Below are positions 1 through 7,453 of a DNA stretch of 62,247 bases, piece after piece. Each line of letters opens with the position of its first letter. Position 1 is the stretch's first letter. The stretch spans positions 1-62,247 of the forward strand of contig JAZQSE010000023.1 of the NCBI GenBank assembly GCA_045629945.1, in the 5' to 3' direction. Made by a program: the position numbers and the translations under genes. Source of the stretch: UBA1765 sp045629945. Its GTDB lineage: Bacteria > Fibrobacterota > Fibrobacteria > Fibrobacterales > Fibrobacteraceae. Below the pieces are notes generated by a model. The model was not told the origin of the DNA and made no database searches. It saw nothing but the letters and a program-made list of their open reading frames with translations.

Positions 1-132
1 AAAAATTCTTATTCTTATCGCGTTATTATCTAATGAGTAAGGTTGCTCGTTTTTTATTTCAGCAATCAATGGAATAACAGTAGCATTTGCCAAAGTTGCA
101 AACAAAATACACAACAAAATGAAATTTTTCAT
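1..132 (-). CDS. Secreted protein, N-terminal part only (cut by window edge)
   Basis: Only the first 44 codons are in the window; the gene runs off the left edge. Reading leftward from the ATG at 132, the product opens with a clear Sec signal peptide (MKNFILLCILFATLANA, cleavage expected after ANA) and a polar mature start ending in AIRIRIF at the edge. A GGAG Shine-Dalgarno sits 6 nt before the ATG. The pattern after the signal peptide (an acidic/polar stretch, then NN and an alternating R-I strand) resembles the secreted protein cut by the right window edge. No family can be named from this fragment. Confidence 0.75.
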   Translation of the reverse strand, partial: MKNFILLCILFATLANATVIPLIAEIKNEQPYSLDNNAIRIRIF

Positions 133-272
133 GGTTTTCTCCAAGAGATGCTTGTGAGAAAAATGTAATAAAAATTAAGGAATTGTTTTATTCTCAAATG
201 ATTTGGATTTTATGGAAAAATAAATTTCATAAAGTGAAACGAGATGCTATAAATTATTAGAAAAAGTATTGA

Positions 273-305
273 GTAAAAAATCAGCCGCCCGTTGGGCGGC
301 TGATT
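273..305 (-). terminator. Rho-independent terminator of the aldolase gene
   Basis: A perfect 12-bp stem (AATCAGCCGCCC / GGGCGGCTGATT, loop GTT) lies just downstream of the leftward aldolase gene. Read on the minus strand it is followed by a run of T, the classic intrinsic terminator layout. Confidence 0.9.
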
Positions 306-323
306 TAGAAGTTTTAAAAAGGA

Positions 324-1268
324 TTAATCCATGTTCATCATGCGTTCGTAGAACTTGCGGTAGTTATCTTTATCTTCAGTCTTGCGGACTTCGATAGCAT
401 CTTTTGGGTGCAAGTTAAGAGTGCCTGTAATCATTTGAGGGATAATGTAACCCCATTCAAATTTTTCGCGAAGCGGTAAGAAAAGTTCAGTAATCGCATC
501 AAGAACCGGGCGAATGTCAAACTTAGGATTCTTTAAGAAACCAAGCAAAAGTTCTGTTGTGCAGTTACCAGCACCGCGGCCCATACCAGAAACAGAACAA
601 TCCAAGTAATCCACTCTCTTGATAATTGCCTGAATCGTATTAGAGAAAGCGAGCTGTTGGTTGTTATGCCCGTGATAACCGAGAGTTTTTTGAGTATGAC
701 GGCGGTATCTATTTACACATTCATCAATATCTTCTTGGTAGAAATTACCAAAAGAATCCACAAGGTAAAGAACATCGGCTTTACATTCTTTTTCAATTTG
801 GTCAAGAGCTTCGTCAAGTTCTGGACCTCTATCGCGGCTAACAGCCATAATATTCAAAGTAGTTTCATAGCCGAGATTAGAGAATGTATTTACAAGGTCG
901 ATACCCTTATCAATGTTTTTCACATAGCTTGCAATGCGAACCATTTCGTATGGACTTTCTGAAGCAGGCTTAATTGCATCTAAGTTAATGCGCCCAACAT
1001 CAGCCATCACGGCGAGTTTAATTTTTGGATTTTCTAAAGATTCTTTTAATCTCCAGAGTAAATCATCGTCACAGAATTTCCATGGGCCATATTCTTTAGG
1101 GTCAAAAATACCCGGAGAATTTTTGTAGCCCACTTCCATGTAGTCAACGCCAGCAGCGTTTAATAACTGGTATAAACGTTGAACAAATTCCAAACTAAAA
1201 TCGTGTTTATTAACAAGACCACCATCACGGATAGTGCAATCCAAAACTTTAATAGATTCGTAGAACAT
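324..1268 (-). CDS. DRE-TIM (HMGL-like) aldolase family protein
   Basis: The 314-residue protein has the DRE-TIM metallolyase fold signature: LDCTIRDGG at residues 9-17 (metal-binding D with the R-D pair), an HxH metal motif in YHGHNN near residue 199, and GMGRGAGN near residue 229, all typical of the 4-hydroxy-2-oxovalerate aldolase / homocitrate synthase / HMG-CoA lyase superfamily. Such single-domain proteins are aldolases or Claisen condensing enzymes, but the substrate cannot be read from the sequence. It is monocistronic: its own TATCTTTG-type promoter lies 27 nt upstream and a strong terminator follows. AAAGGAAT precedes the ATG. It could be a 4-hydroxy-2-oxovalerate aldolase; I keep the call at superfamily level. 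Confidence 0.85.
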   Translation of the reverse strand: MFYESIKVLDCTIRDGGLVNKHDFSLEFVQRLYQLLNAAGVDYMEVGYKNSPGIFDPKEYGPWKFCDDDLLWRLKESLENPKIKLAVMADVGRINLDAIKPASESPYEMVRIASYVKNIDKGIDLVNTFSNLGYETTLNIMAVSRDRGPELDEALDQIEKECKADVLYLVDSFGNFYQEDIDECVNRYRRHTQKTLGYHGHNNQQLAFSNTIQAIIKRVDYLDCSVSGMGRGAGNCTTELLLGFLKNPKFDIRPVLDAITELFLPLREKFEWGYIIPQMITGTLNLHPKDAIEVRKTEDKDNYRKFYERMMNMD

Positions 1269-1294
1269 TTTTTATTCCTTTGATAATTTTTGTA

Positions 1295-1324
1295 CAAAGA
1301 TAAAAGCATCTAAAAAAAAGTCAA
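1295..1324 (-). promoter_or_regulatory. Promoter of the aldolase gene (TATCTTTG type)
   Basis: On the minus strand TTGACT (1319-1324) is followed after 16 nt by TATCTTTG (1295-1302), matching the Bacteroidota-like TAnnTTTG -7 element. The predicted start lies about 20 nt before the ATG at 1268. Assigned by pattern only. Confidence 0.5.
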
Positions 1325-1362
1325 TAGAAGTAGAATGATAAAATCAAAAAATATTTATATAC

Positions 1363-1379
1363 TACGCAAAAACTGCGTA
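1363..1379. promoter_or_regulatory. Palindromic candidate operator 1 upstream of the fic-like gene
   Basis: A perfect 6-5-6 inverted repeat, TACGCA-AAAAC-TGCGTA. A near copy with identical spacing lies at 1512-1528, 149 bp away, over the likely fic promoter. Two matching palindromes in front of a gene encoding a C-terminal helix-turn-helix suggest an autoregulatory operator pair. Confidence 0.5.
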
Positions 1380-1511
1380 ATTAAATGTGTAACTCGTTGA
1401 AAATATGCTGATTACGTAATAAAATATTTGGAATTTCATGATGGGCGAAAAAGAAATAAAAAGTGAAATTTTGAAAAACTCACCATAAGAAGGAAAGAAA
1501 ATTCATAAAAC

Positions 1512-1528
1512 TACGCAAAAATTGCGTT
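1512..1528. promoter_or_regulatory. Palindromic candidate operator 2, overlapping the fic-like promoter
   Basis: TACGCA-AAAAT-TGCGTT, a near-perfect copy of the palindrome at 1363-1379 (11 of 12 arm bases match). It ends 8 nt before the TATCTTTG element, so a bound protein would block the promoter. Confidence 0.5.
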
Positions 1529-1536
1529 GATTTTTG

Positions 1537-1544
1537 TATCTTTG
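1537..1544 (+). promoter_or_regulatory. TATCTTTG -7 promoter element of the fic-like gene
   Basis: TATCTTTG ends only 4 nt before the ATG at 1549, so transcription would begin at or next to the start codon, giving a leaderless or nearly leaderless mRNA. No Shine-Dalgarno is visible before this ATG. Confidence 0.45.
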
Positions 1545-1548
1545 TACC

Positions 1549-2529
1549 ATGCTTTTTATTCATCAATATCCTGATTGGACTCATTTTCGTTATGACCTTC
1601 ATGCAGTAATGCAAGAACTTGCAAAGGTGCGGGCATTGCAGGGGCGTTTTTCAGGCAAAGTGAATTTTGCCTTAGGCGAAGAGAAATCAAAAAAATATCG
1701 TTTAAGTGATTGGAAAGCGCTTTTTGCCATAGATGGCATTCAAGGCGATATACGTTCTTTTGTTTCTGATATGCTTACGGATTTTAAAGCCACTTTAGGT
1801 ATTCGGGAACTTTGTCTTTTACATGGCGCTCTTGGGTATAGTGGTTATTTGCGAGAAAATTCTTTAGAAGGAATAACCTTTTTTGATAAAAGAGGGGAAA
1901 AGGTTGTTTTTTCAGGAGTTTCTCCAAATCGTATTCAAGCGGAACTTTCGCTTTTGCTTGATTTTTTTAATACCACAGATTCTGACCCTGTTCTTTCTGC
2001 TGCCATTGTTCATTTCTGGTTTTTGACAATTCGCCCATTCCAATCTGGCAATGGTTGTATAGCTCGAGTTTTGTCTGATTTGCTTCTTTCTAGAAGTGAG
2101 GGGGCGGCTTATCGCTTCTATTCGATTTTTGAAAGAATTTTGGAAAATCGCAGTGAGTATTTTTCAGTTCTTGAAAAAACATGGCTTGGAAACGGAGATA
2201 TTACAAAGTGGCTTCTTTGGTATTTTGAGCAACTGAATTCTGCATTACGGTTAGCGGAAAAAGAATGGGATAGTGAATTGCAAGAAGCAAAACACCGGTT
2301 ATTTTTTGGCGAACTTTCTCTTTCTGAAAGGGAACTTGCGCTACTAGAATATATGCGAACAGAAAAAAAAGAAATTTCTTCTTCTGAGTGGGCAGAAAAA
2401 AAAGAAATTTCCCATGATTCGGCGTTAAGGGATTTTAAGGCCTTAATAGAAAAGGGAATCCTTGAAAAAATGCCGCAAAGTAGGGGAAGAAATACGAAAT
2501 ACCGCATGAAAAGCATTTTATCTAATTAG
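1549..2529 (+). CDS. Degenerate Fic-family protein with C-terminal helix-turn-helix
   Basis: The 326-residue protein has the order of DUF4172-Fic proteins: an N-terminal DUF4172-like start (FIHQYPDWTHF), a Fic domain (about 120-235) and a winged-helix-like C terminus (about 255-320). The Fic core is decayed. Where active enzymes read HPFxxGNGRxxR, this one reads RPFQSGNGCIAR (162-173), so the catalytic His is Arg and the GNGR arginine is Cys. The usual inhibitory (S/T)xxxEG helix is AIDGIQG (60-66), with Glu replaced by Gln. AMPylation is therefore unlikely, and a DNA-binding or scaffold role is more plausible given the two palindromes upstream. The ATG at 1549 was chosen over an in-frame TTG at 1534 because family members begin at this FIHQ-like segment. 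Two forms of evidence for self-regulation remain inference. Confidence 0.8.
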   Translation: MLFIHQYPDWTHFRYDLHAVMQELAKVRALQGRFSGKVNFALGEEKSKKYRLSDWKALFAIDGIQGDIRSFVSDMLTDFKATLGIRELCLLHGALGYSGYLRENSLEGITFFDKRGEKVVFSGVSPNRIQAELSLLLDFFNTTDSDPVLSAAIVHFWFLTIRPFQSGNGCIARVLSDLLLSRSEGAAYRFYSIFERILENRSEYFSVLEKTWLGNGDITKWLLWYFEQLNSALRLAEKEWDSELQEAKHRLFFGELSLSERELALLEYMRTEKKEISSSEWAEKKEISHDSALRDFKALIEKGILEKMPQSRGRNTKYRMKSILSN

Positions 2530-2574
2530 TTGGTTTGTTATATTTTTACGGCAAAAATTTTAAAGGAAAAGATT

Positions 2575-3852
2575 ATGGCTAAAATCGAAACTACTTGTGT
2601 ACAAGGTGGCTATGAACCTAAAAAGGGAGAACCACGCGTTGTTCCTATTTATCAAAGCACTACTTTTAAATATGATACAAGTGCCCAAATGGCAGATCTT
2701 TTTGATTTGAAGGCTGAAGGTTATTTTTATACCCGTTTGCAAAATCCTACAAACGATGCTGTAGCAAAAAAGATAGCTGCTCTTGAAGGTGGTGTGGCTG
2801 CAATGCTTACTTCATCTGGGCAAGCTGCTTCTTTCTATTCTGTTTTTAATATCTGTGAAGCAGGGGATCATTTTATTAGCACCGCTGCGATTTATGGTGG
2901 AACATTTAATTTGTTTGAAGTCACTATGCGTAAGCTTGGAATTGAAGTAACGTTTATTGACCAAGACGCTTCTGATGAAGAAATTGAAAAGGCTTTCCGT
3001 CCAAACACAAAGCTACTTTTTGGTGAAACGGTAGCAAACCCAGCGGGTTCTGTTTTAGATATTGAACGCATGGCAAGAATTGCTCATAGCCATGGAGTGC
3101 CTTTAATTATTGACAATACCTTTGCAACACCAGTAAATTGTCGCCCATTTGAATTTGGTGCAGACATTGTGATTCATTCTACAACAAAATATATGGATGG
3201 TCATGCTTGTGCTGTTGGTGGTGTGATTGTAGATAGTGGAAATTTTGATTGGGAAGCTCACCATGAAAAATTCAAGGGTTTAACAGAACCAGACCCTTCT
3301 TACCATGGGCTTGCTTACACGAAAGCTTTTGGAAAGGGCGCTTATATTACAAAAGCAACAGCGCAGTTAATGCGTGATTTGGGATCTATCCAGTCTCCGC
3401 AAAATGCGTTCTTGTTAAATATTGGTTTAGAAACATTACACTTGCGCGTTCCTCGCCATTGTGAAAATGCTTTAGCTGCAGCTAAGTATTTGCAGAACCA
3501 TCCAAAGGTAGCTTGGGTTGATTATGCAGGTTTAGAAAGCAGTAAGTATTATGAACTTTCTAAAAAGCAATTTGCAAACGGCTTGCCTTGTGGCGTTTTG
3601 ACATTTGGCGTAAAAGGTGGCCGCGAAAAGTCCATCCAGTTTATGGATGCTTTGAAAATGATTTGCATTGTAACTCATGTGGCAGATGCTCGCAGTTGCG
3701 TGTTGCACCCGGCAAGTCATACTCACCGTCAGCTTTCAGACGAACAATTGTTAGAAGCAGGCATTCGCCCTGATTTAATTCGTTTCTCTGTTGGTATTGA
3801 AAATATTGAAGACATTATTGCTGATTTAGAGCAAGCTCTTTCTCAGATTTAA
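2575..3852 (+). CDS. metY: O-acetylhomoserine sulfhydrylase (MetY)
   Basis: A 425-residue PLP enzyme of the Cys/Met metabolism family, expected to convert O-acetylhomoserine plus sulfide to homocysteine in the cytoplasm. The start (TTCVQGGYEPKKGEPRVVPI), the YTRLQNPTND motif and the PLP-lysine segment HSTTKYMDGH are typical, and the length matches MetY (about 430) rather than the shorter MetB/MetC enzymes. The ATG at 2575 follows AAAGGAAAAG at good spacing; an in-frame upstream start at 2530 would add 15 residues with no family match. The gene is preceded closely by the fic-like gene but probably has its own promoter (TATATTTTTACG at about 2539). A strong hairpin follows it. The homocysteine product links it to ahcY at the other end of the window. 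Confidence 0.93.
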   Translation: MAKIETTCVQGGYEPKKGEPRVVPIYQSTTFKYDTSAQMADLFDLKAEGYFYTRLQNPTNDAVAKKIAALEGGVAAMLTSSGQAASFYSVFNICEAGDHFISTAAIYGGTFNLFEVTMRKLGIEVTFIDQDASDEEIEKAFRPNTKLLFGETVANPAGSVLDIERMARIAHSHGVPLIIDNTFATPVNCRPFEFGADIVIHSTTKYMDGHACAVGGVIVDSGNFDWEAHHEKFKGLTEPDPSYHGLAYTKAFGKGAYITKATAQLMRDLGSIQSPQNAFLLNIGLETLHLRVPRHCENALAAAKYLQNHPKVAWVDYAGLESSKYYELSKKQFANGLPCGVLTFGVKGGREKSIQFMDALKMICIVTHVADARSCVLHPASHTHRQLSDEQLLEAGIRPDLIRFSVGIENIEDIIADLEQALSQI

Positions 3853-3881
3853 TTCTGCATATTTCAAAGAAATTTCTTATT

Positions 3882-3907
3882 CCGCCGGCAATGCCGGCGG
3901 TATGTTT
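3882..3907 (+). terminator. Terminator after metY
   Basis: Perfect 9-bp GC-rich stem CCGCCGGCA / TGCCGGCGG with a one-base centre, followed by TATGTTTTTA. The T-run is imperfect but position and stem strength fit an intrinsic terminator. Confidence 0.65.
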
Positions 3908-3971
3908 TTATTTGAAGAATAAAATCCATGCATTGAAGAATTATTCATTTGTCAATACACCTTCCAAAGAG

Positions 3972-4018
3972 GTAAGAAAATTCTTGACAGCATTTTTAAA
4001 AGTTTATAGTTTTCTTAC
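3972..4018 (+). promoter_or_regulatory. Promoter flanked by a 9-bp inverted repeat
   Basis: GTAAGAAAA (3972-3980) and TTTTCTTAC (4010-4018) form perfect inverted arms around TTGACA (3984-3989) and a TATAGT (4005-4010). The spacer is 15 nt, shorter than ideal. This sits upstream of the first of the two paralogous secreted-protein genes, and its strong AAGGAGGT ribosome site follows at 4037. Confidence 0.35.
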
Positions 4019-4050
4019 AACGTCAATAGCTTTTAATAAGGAGGTAAAAT

Positions 4051-5134
4051 ATGAAAAAGCTTGCTTATATAATAGCCTTCTTTGCTTTACTAGGGTATGC
4101 ACAAACTAGATATTTGCATTTTTACGATGATAAGTATGAGTTTTTTAAATACTGTTTTGATATTTATTACGATATATTTTGGCCTGCAGAATATTTAGAC
4201 TCATTCGCAAATTACCCTTCTTTCAACGATGATACTCGTGCAATCAGCATTATAAATTTTGATTCCAGTGGTGTTTTATTTGATTATGGAGATACATGTT
4301 TAAACTATAAGTACATATCAAACCCAAGGAAACATTCTGCATTAGCATTTTATGATTTAAAGGATTCTGTTTTTCCTCCATTAATTGTGCAAATGCTTGA
4401 AGGGAATGGTGGCTTAATATATCCAACAGGACCAACAACACCGCCCAACATACCTGAATATCATTTCGGTATTTTAACTATTGAAAAAGAAAATTATTCT
4501 GATTCTTTATGGATTGCTCCTAAGGGTTACATTCCTGATTCTACCAAAGCTTTTGATTTTAGAAATGATTTTTTAGAATCAAGACAATTTGCTGATTCCA
4601 TAAAACAAGAAAAATATTTTCACACTTCACATTCATTTTACAACGATTCCATGGGAAACATGTCTATTAATTTCCGAATAAAAGATGATTCTCTGTTTTT
4701 TATATATAAAAAAGATACTTCTTATGCTGTATGTTATAATGATTATGAATATGTTAGATATCGATCACAAGGCTGTTACAGATGGAAACATCTGTGAGAT
4801 ATACGACAATAATGATACTAGCTGCCTAAAAGGTACATCATATAGAACCGATAAATATGAATACCTTTCAAAACATGTTTTTACTTGTAAACAAGTTAAT
4901 GAAAATGAATTGGCTTATCGATTAGTAGAGAAACTCACTATACCTTTTGAATTGGATACCTTATATCAAAATTTTGATAAAACACCTCAACCTATCTTAA
5001 AAAATAAGAACTCTGTTAAAACCTACTTCCCAGCAATATACAGAGTAAACGGCACAAATTCTAAAAAAATAAATCCAGTAATATCTTGTATGGCAAAGAA
5101 CGTGCCGTGCGGTATTTACGAAAAGAATAAATAA
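4051..5134 (+). pseudogene. Frameshifted copy of the secreted protein encoded at 5151-6230
   Basis: This copy starts well (AAGGAGGT before the ATG at 4051; signal peptide MKKLAYIIAFFALLGYAQ) and follows its downstream paralogue closely to about residue 236, then ends out of frame at 4797. The rest of the homologous protein continues in another frame (4685-5134), including VFTCKQVNENELAYRLVE and AIYRVNGTN. A second single-base difference after AIYRVNGTN (TTCTAAAAAAATAAATCC here, one base longer in the paralogue) shifts the tail again; in the third frame the tail reads SNILYGKERAVRYLRKE, like the intact copy. Two frame breaks make this a decaying duplicate unless they are sequencing errors in A-rich tracts. 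Function unknown. Confidence 0.75.
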
Positions 5135-5150
5135 TTGGATGAAATTGAAT

Positions 5151-6230
5151 ATGAAAAAGCTTGCTTTCATAATCGTTTTCTTTTCTTTACTAGGGTATGC
5201 ACAAACCAGATATTTGCATTTAGATGATGTGAATAAGGGTTTAAAATTTAATTGTAATTATAGATTTTATTGGCCTGTTCAATTTTTTGTTCCAAATGTT
5301 ATAGATGAATCCTCAAAATTTTTTAGCATAAATGACCCCTATTATCATATCGCGAATGTTATAAATTATGATTCTAATGGTGTTTTTTTAGACCCAGCAG
5401 ATAATTGTACCTCTTATAAATATATGTTTGACACTATAAGTTATTATGCTTTAGAAATTGGTGGTTTAGATAAATCAAATCCTGTAATTCCTCCACTCAT
5501 AATCCAAATCAATGAAGATTATTCCCGCCCTGAACCTCTTCCGTATGTTCAATTACATCACATTGGTATTTTAACAATAGAAAAAGAAAATTACTCTGAT
5601 TCTTTATGGATTGCTCCTATAGGCTACATTCCTGATTCTACTAAAGCTTTTGATTTTCGAAACGATTTTTTAGAATCAAGACAATTTACAGATTCCTTAA
5701 AACAAGAAAAATACTTTCACATTTCACATTCATTTTACAACGATTCTATGGGGAATTTTTTATTAAATATGCGATTTGATGACTCTCTTTTTTTAGTGTA
5801 CAAAAAAGATACTTCTTATGCTACATGTTATCATGATTTTAAGTTCATTAAATATGAAATTAAAAAGACACTAAATAAAATATGTCATAAATACAGTATG
5901 GTAACCCCTTCTGAGTGTATAGAAGGAGAGTTTGTTTACATAGAACACTATGGATTCTCTCCAGAACGTATTTTTACTTGTAAAAATATTAATGTAAGTG
6001 AATTGTCTTATCACATAGCAAATAATTATATGGCAGATAGCATAGATACTACGTATACAAAAATTCATTATAACGAGGAAGAACCCCAGCTTATTTTTAA
6101 AAACAAAAATATTATTAAACCCTATTCCCCAGCAATATACAGAGTAAACGGCACAAATTTTAAAAACAATAAATCCAGTAATATCTTGTATGGCAAAGAA
6201 CGTGCCGTGCGAAAATTGCGAGAGAAATAA
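5151..6230 (+). CDS. Secreted protein of unknown function, intact member of a tandem pair
   Basis: A 359-residue exported protein with signal peptide MKKLAFIIVFFSLLGYAQ. I do not recognise a family. The central part (TIEKENYSDSLWIAPIGYIP, then an FDFRNDFLESRQF segment) is nearly identical to the frameshifted copy upstream, and the last 28 residues (NGTNFKNNKSSNILYGKERA... ending RKLREK) are very basic. The cysteines in the second half (CYHD, NKICHK, SECIEG, FTCKN) could form disulfides in the periplasm or outside. The start at 5151 was chosen by alignment with the upstream copy; an in-frame ATG at 5139 exists, and neither has a good Shine-Dalgarno, so translation may be coupled to the upstream copy. 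The two genes are separated by only about 20 nt. Confidence 0.8.
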   Translation: MKKLAFIIVFFSLLGYAQTRYLHLDDVNKGLKFNCNYRFYWPVQFFVPNVIDESSKFFSINDPYYHIANVINYDSNGVFLDPADNCTSYKYMFDTISYYALEIGGLDKSNPVIPPLIIQINEDYSRPEPLPYVQLHHIGILTIEKENYSDSLWIAPIGYIPDSTKAFDFRNDFLESRQFTDSLKQEKYFHISHSFYNDSMGNFLLNMRFDDSLFLVYKKDTSYATCYHDFKFIKYEIKKTLNKICHKYSMVTPSECIEGEFVYIEHYGFSPERIFTCKNINVSELSYHIANNYMADSIDTTYTKIHYNEEEPQLIFKNKNIIKPYSPAIYRVNGTNFKNNKSSNILYGKERAVRKLREK

Positions 6231-6335
6231 TTTATTTTGAGTTATCTTAAATTCTATCAGTCGCGTTACAATCTCTAGAGTGATGAAGGCTCTTTTTCTT
6301 TTATCGCCCTAGAGAGAAGCTAAAATTCTAAAGAA

Positions 6336-7433
6336 TTAATTTGAAACGGCCATATTGTAAGGTGGTAAAACGCCTTGGAATTCAAATTCCTTTAAAGTAC
6401 CTTCTTTATAAGAGTAAACTTTTTCGTTTCCATAAGTTCTGTCTCCAATGTACAAGGTATTGTTTGCATTATCAAAAGCAATGCCACCTTCGGCATCAGT
6501 AATTCCTTCAATAATTTCTATAGAACCATCTTCAAGATTAATTTGTTTCAAAGGAACATCACCAAAGGAATGGTAAATAGCAACATATCCCAGATTATTT
6601 TCGGAATCAACAACAAAGTTGTAAACGCCGCCGCCTAATTCTTTACCAGAAACAAGAATTTTTGATTTTAATTTTTTCAAATCAATTTTTTCAATTCCAC
6701 GAAGAGAATCTGCATCAGTTCCATAGCTTTCGTTATAAGGTCCTTGTGAAGCTACATAAAGATCTTTTCCTGCAAATTTCATTTTTTGAGGATTTTTTGT
6801 TTTCAATGAAATTGTATCAAGTAATTTTTTAGAATTGGTGCTATACATAGCCACTATACCAGAAGAAGGATAAGCAGTGCTAAAAGTTTCGGAGTCAAAA
6901 GTGTAGCGTTGTATTAAAACAAATAAAGTGTCCCCTAAAATTTCTAAATCAACTGCATTGGCATATAGTCCATCTTTGTGTTTAAATTTTTCAATACTAA
7001 TGTACTCTAAAATTTTTCCTGTTTTAGAATCCATTTGCAAAAGGCTATCACCACTTTCTTGAGAAACCCAAATAGTAGATTTATTGCCTTCAACAATATC
7101 GCTTGGGTTTGCTGCATCATTTAAAGCGACTTGCCATTTTACTTTATAATTTTCTTTTTCTTCTTCAATTTTTACAACGTTATCAGCGCCGTAGCGTTCT
7201 AAAATATAAATGCCATTTTCTGTGGCAATAACTTTTGAATCCTGATTAAATTGTAAAGAGGACTCTGAATCACTAAAATAAAGTTCTCCTGTTGTGTAAT
7301 CAGAACCAAAAATTAATACTTTGGATTCCTGTGTTGAAGGAGTGTTTTCTGCTTCTTCATTTGCCGAAGAGGAATTGTCGCTACAAGCTGCAAGGAGCAA
7401 GGCAACAGATAGAAGAGAGTAGATTTTTTTCAT
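6336..7433 (-). CDS. BtuG-like beta-propeller surface lipoprotein
   Basis: A 365-residue lipoprotein: signal sequence MKKIYSLLSVALLLAAC with lipobox LLAAC, then a serine/glutamate-rich linker and a repeated beta-strand domain of the YncE/NHL propeller kind (units such as NPSDIVEGNKSTIWVSQES and NPQKMKFAGKDLYVASQ). It is the second gene of a leftward operon with the TonB-dependent receptor 20 nt upstream, both under a cobalamin riboswitch. In Bacteroides, BtuG is exactly such a propeller lipoprotein that captures vitamin B12 at the surface and docks on BtuB, so the same role is inferred here. The sequence alone shows a propeller lipoprotein; the B12 role comes from context. Confidence 0.75.
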   Translation of the reverse strand: MKKIYSLLSVALLLAACSDNSSSANEEAENTPSTQESKVLIFGSDYTTGELYFSDSESSLQFNQDSKVIATENGIYILERYGADNVVKIEEEKENYKVKWQVALNDAANPSDIVEGNKSTIWVSQESGDSLLQMDSKTGKILEYISIEKFKHKDGLYANAVDLEILGDTLFVLIQRYTFDSETFSTAYPSSGIVAMYSTNSKKLLDTISLKTKNPQKMKFAGKDLYVASQGPYNESYGTDADSLRGIEKIDLKKLKSKILVSGKELGGGVYNFVVDSENNLGYVAIYHSFGDVPLKQINLEDGSIEIIEGITDAEGGIAFDNANNTLYIGDRTYGNEKVYSYKEGTLKEFEFQGVLPPYNMAVSN

Positions 7434-7453
7434 AGGAATCTCCTGATGGTGTG

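Noticed and set aside
4685..5134. Separate 149-residue gene in another frame
   Set aside because: Its middle aligns with the C-terminal half of the intact paralogue downstream, so it is the out-of-frame rest of the broken gene, not its own gene.
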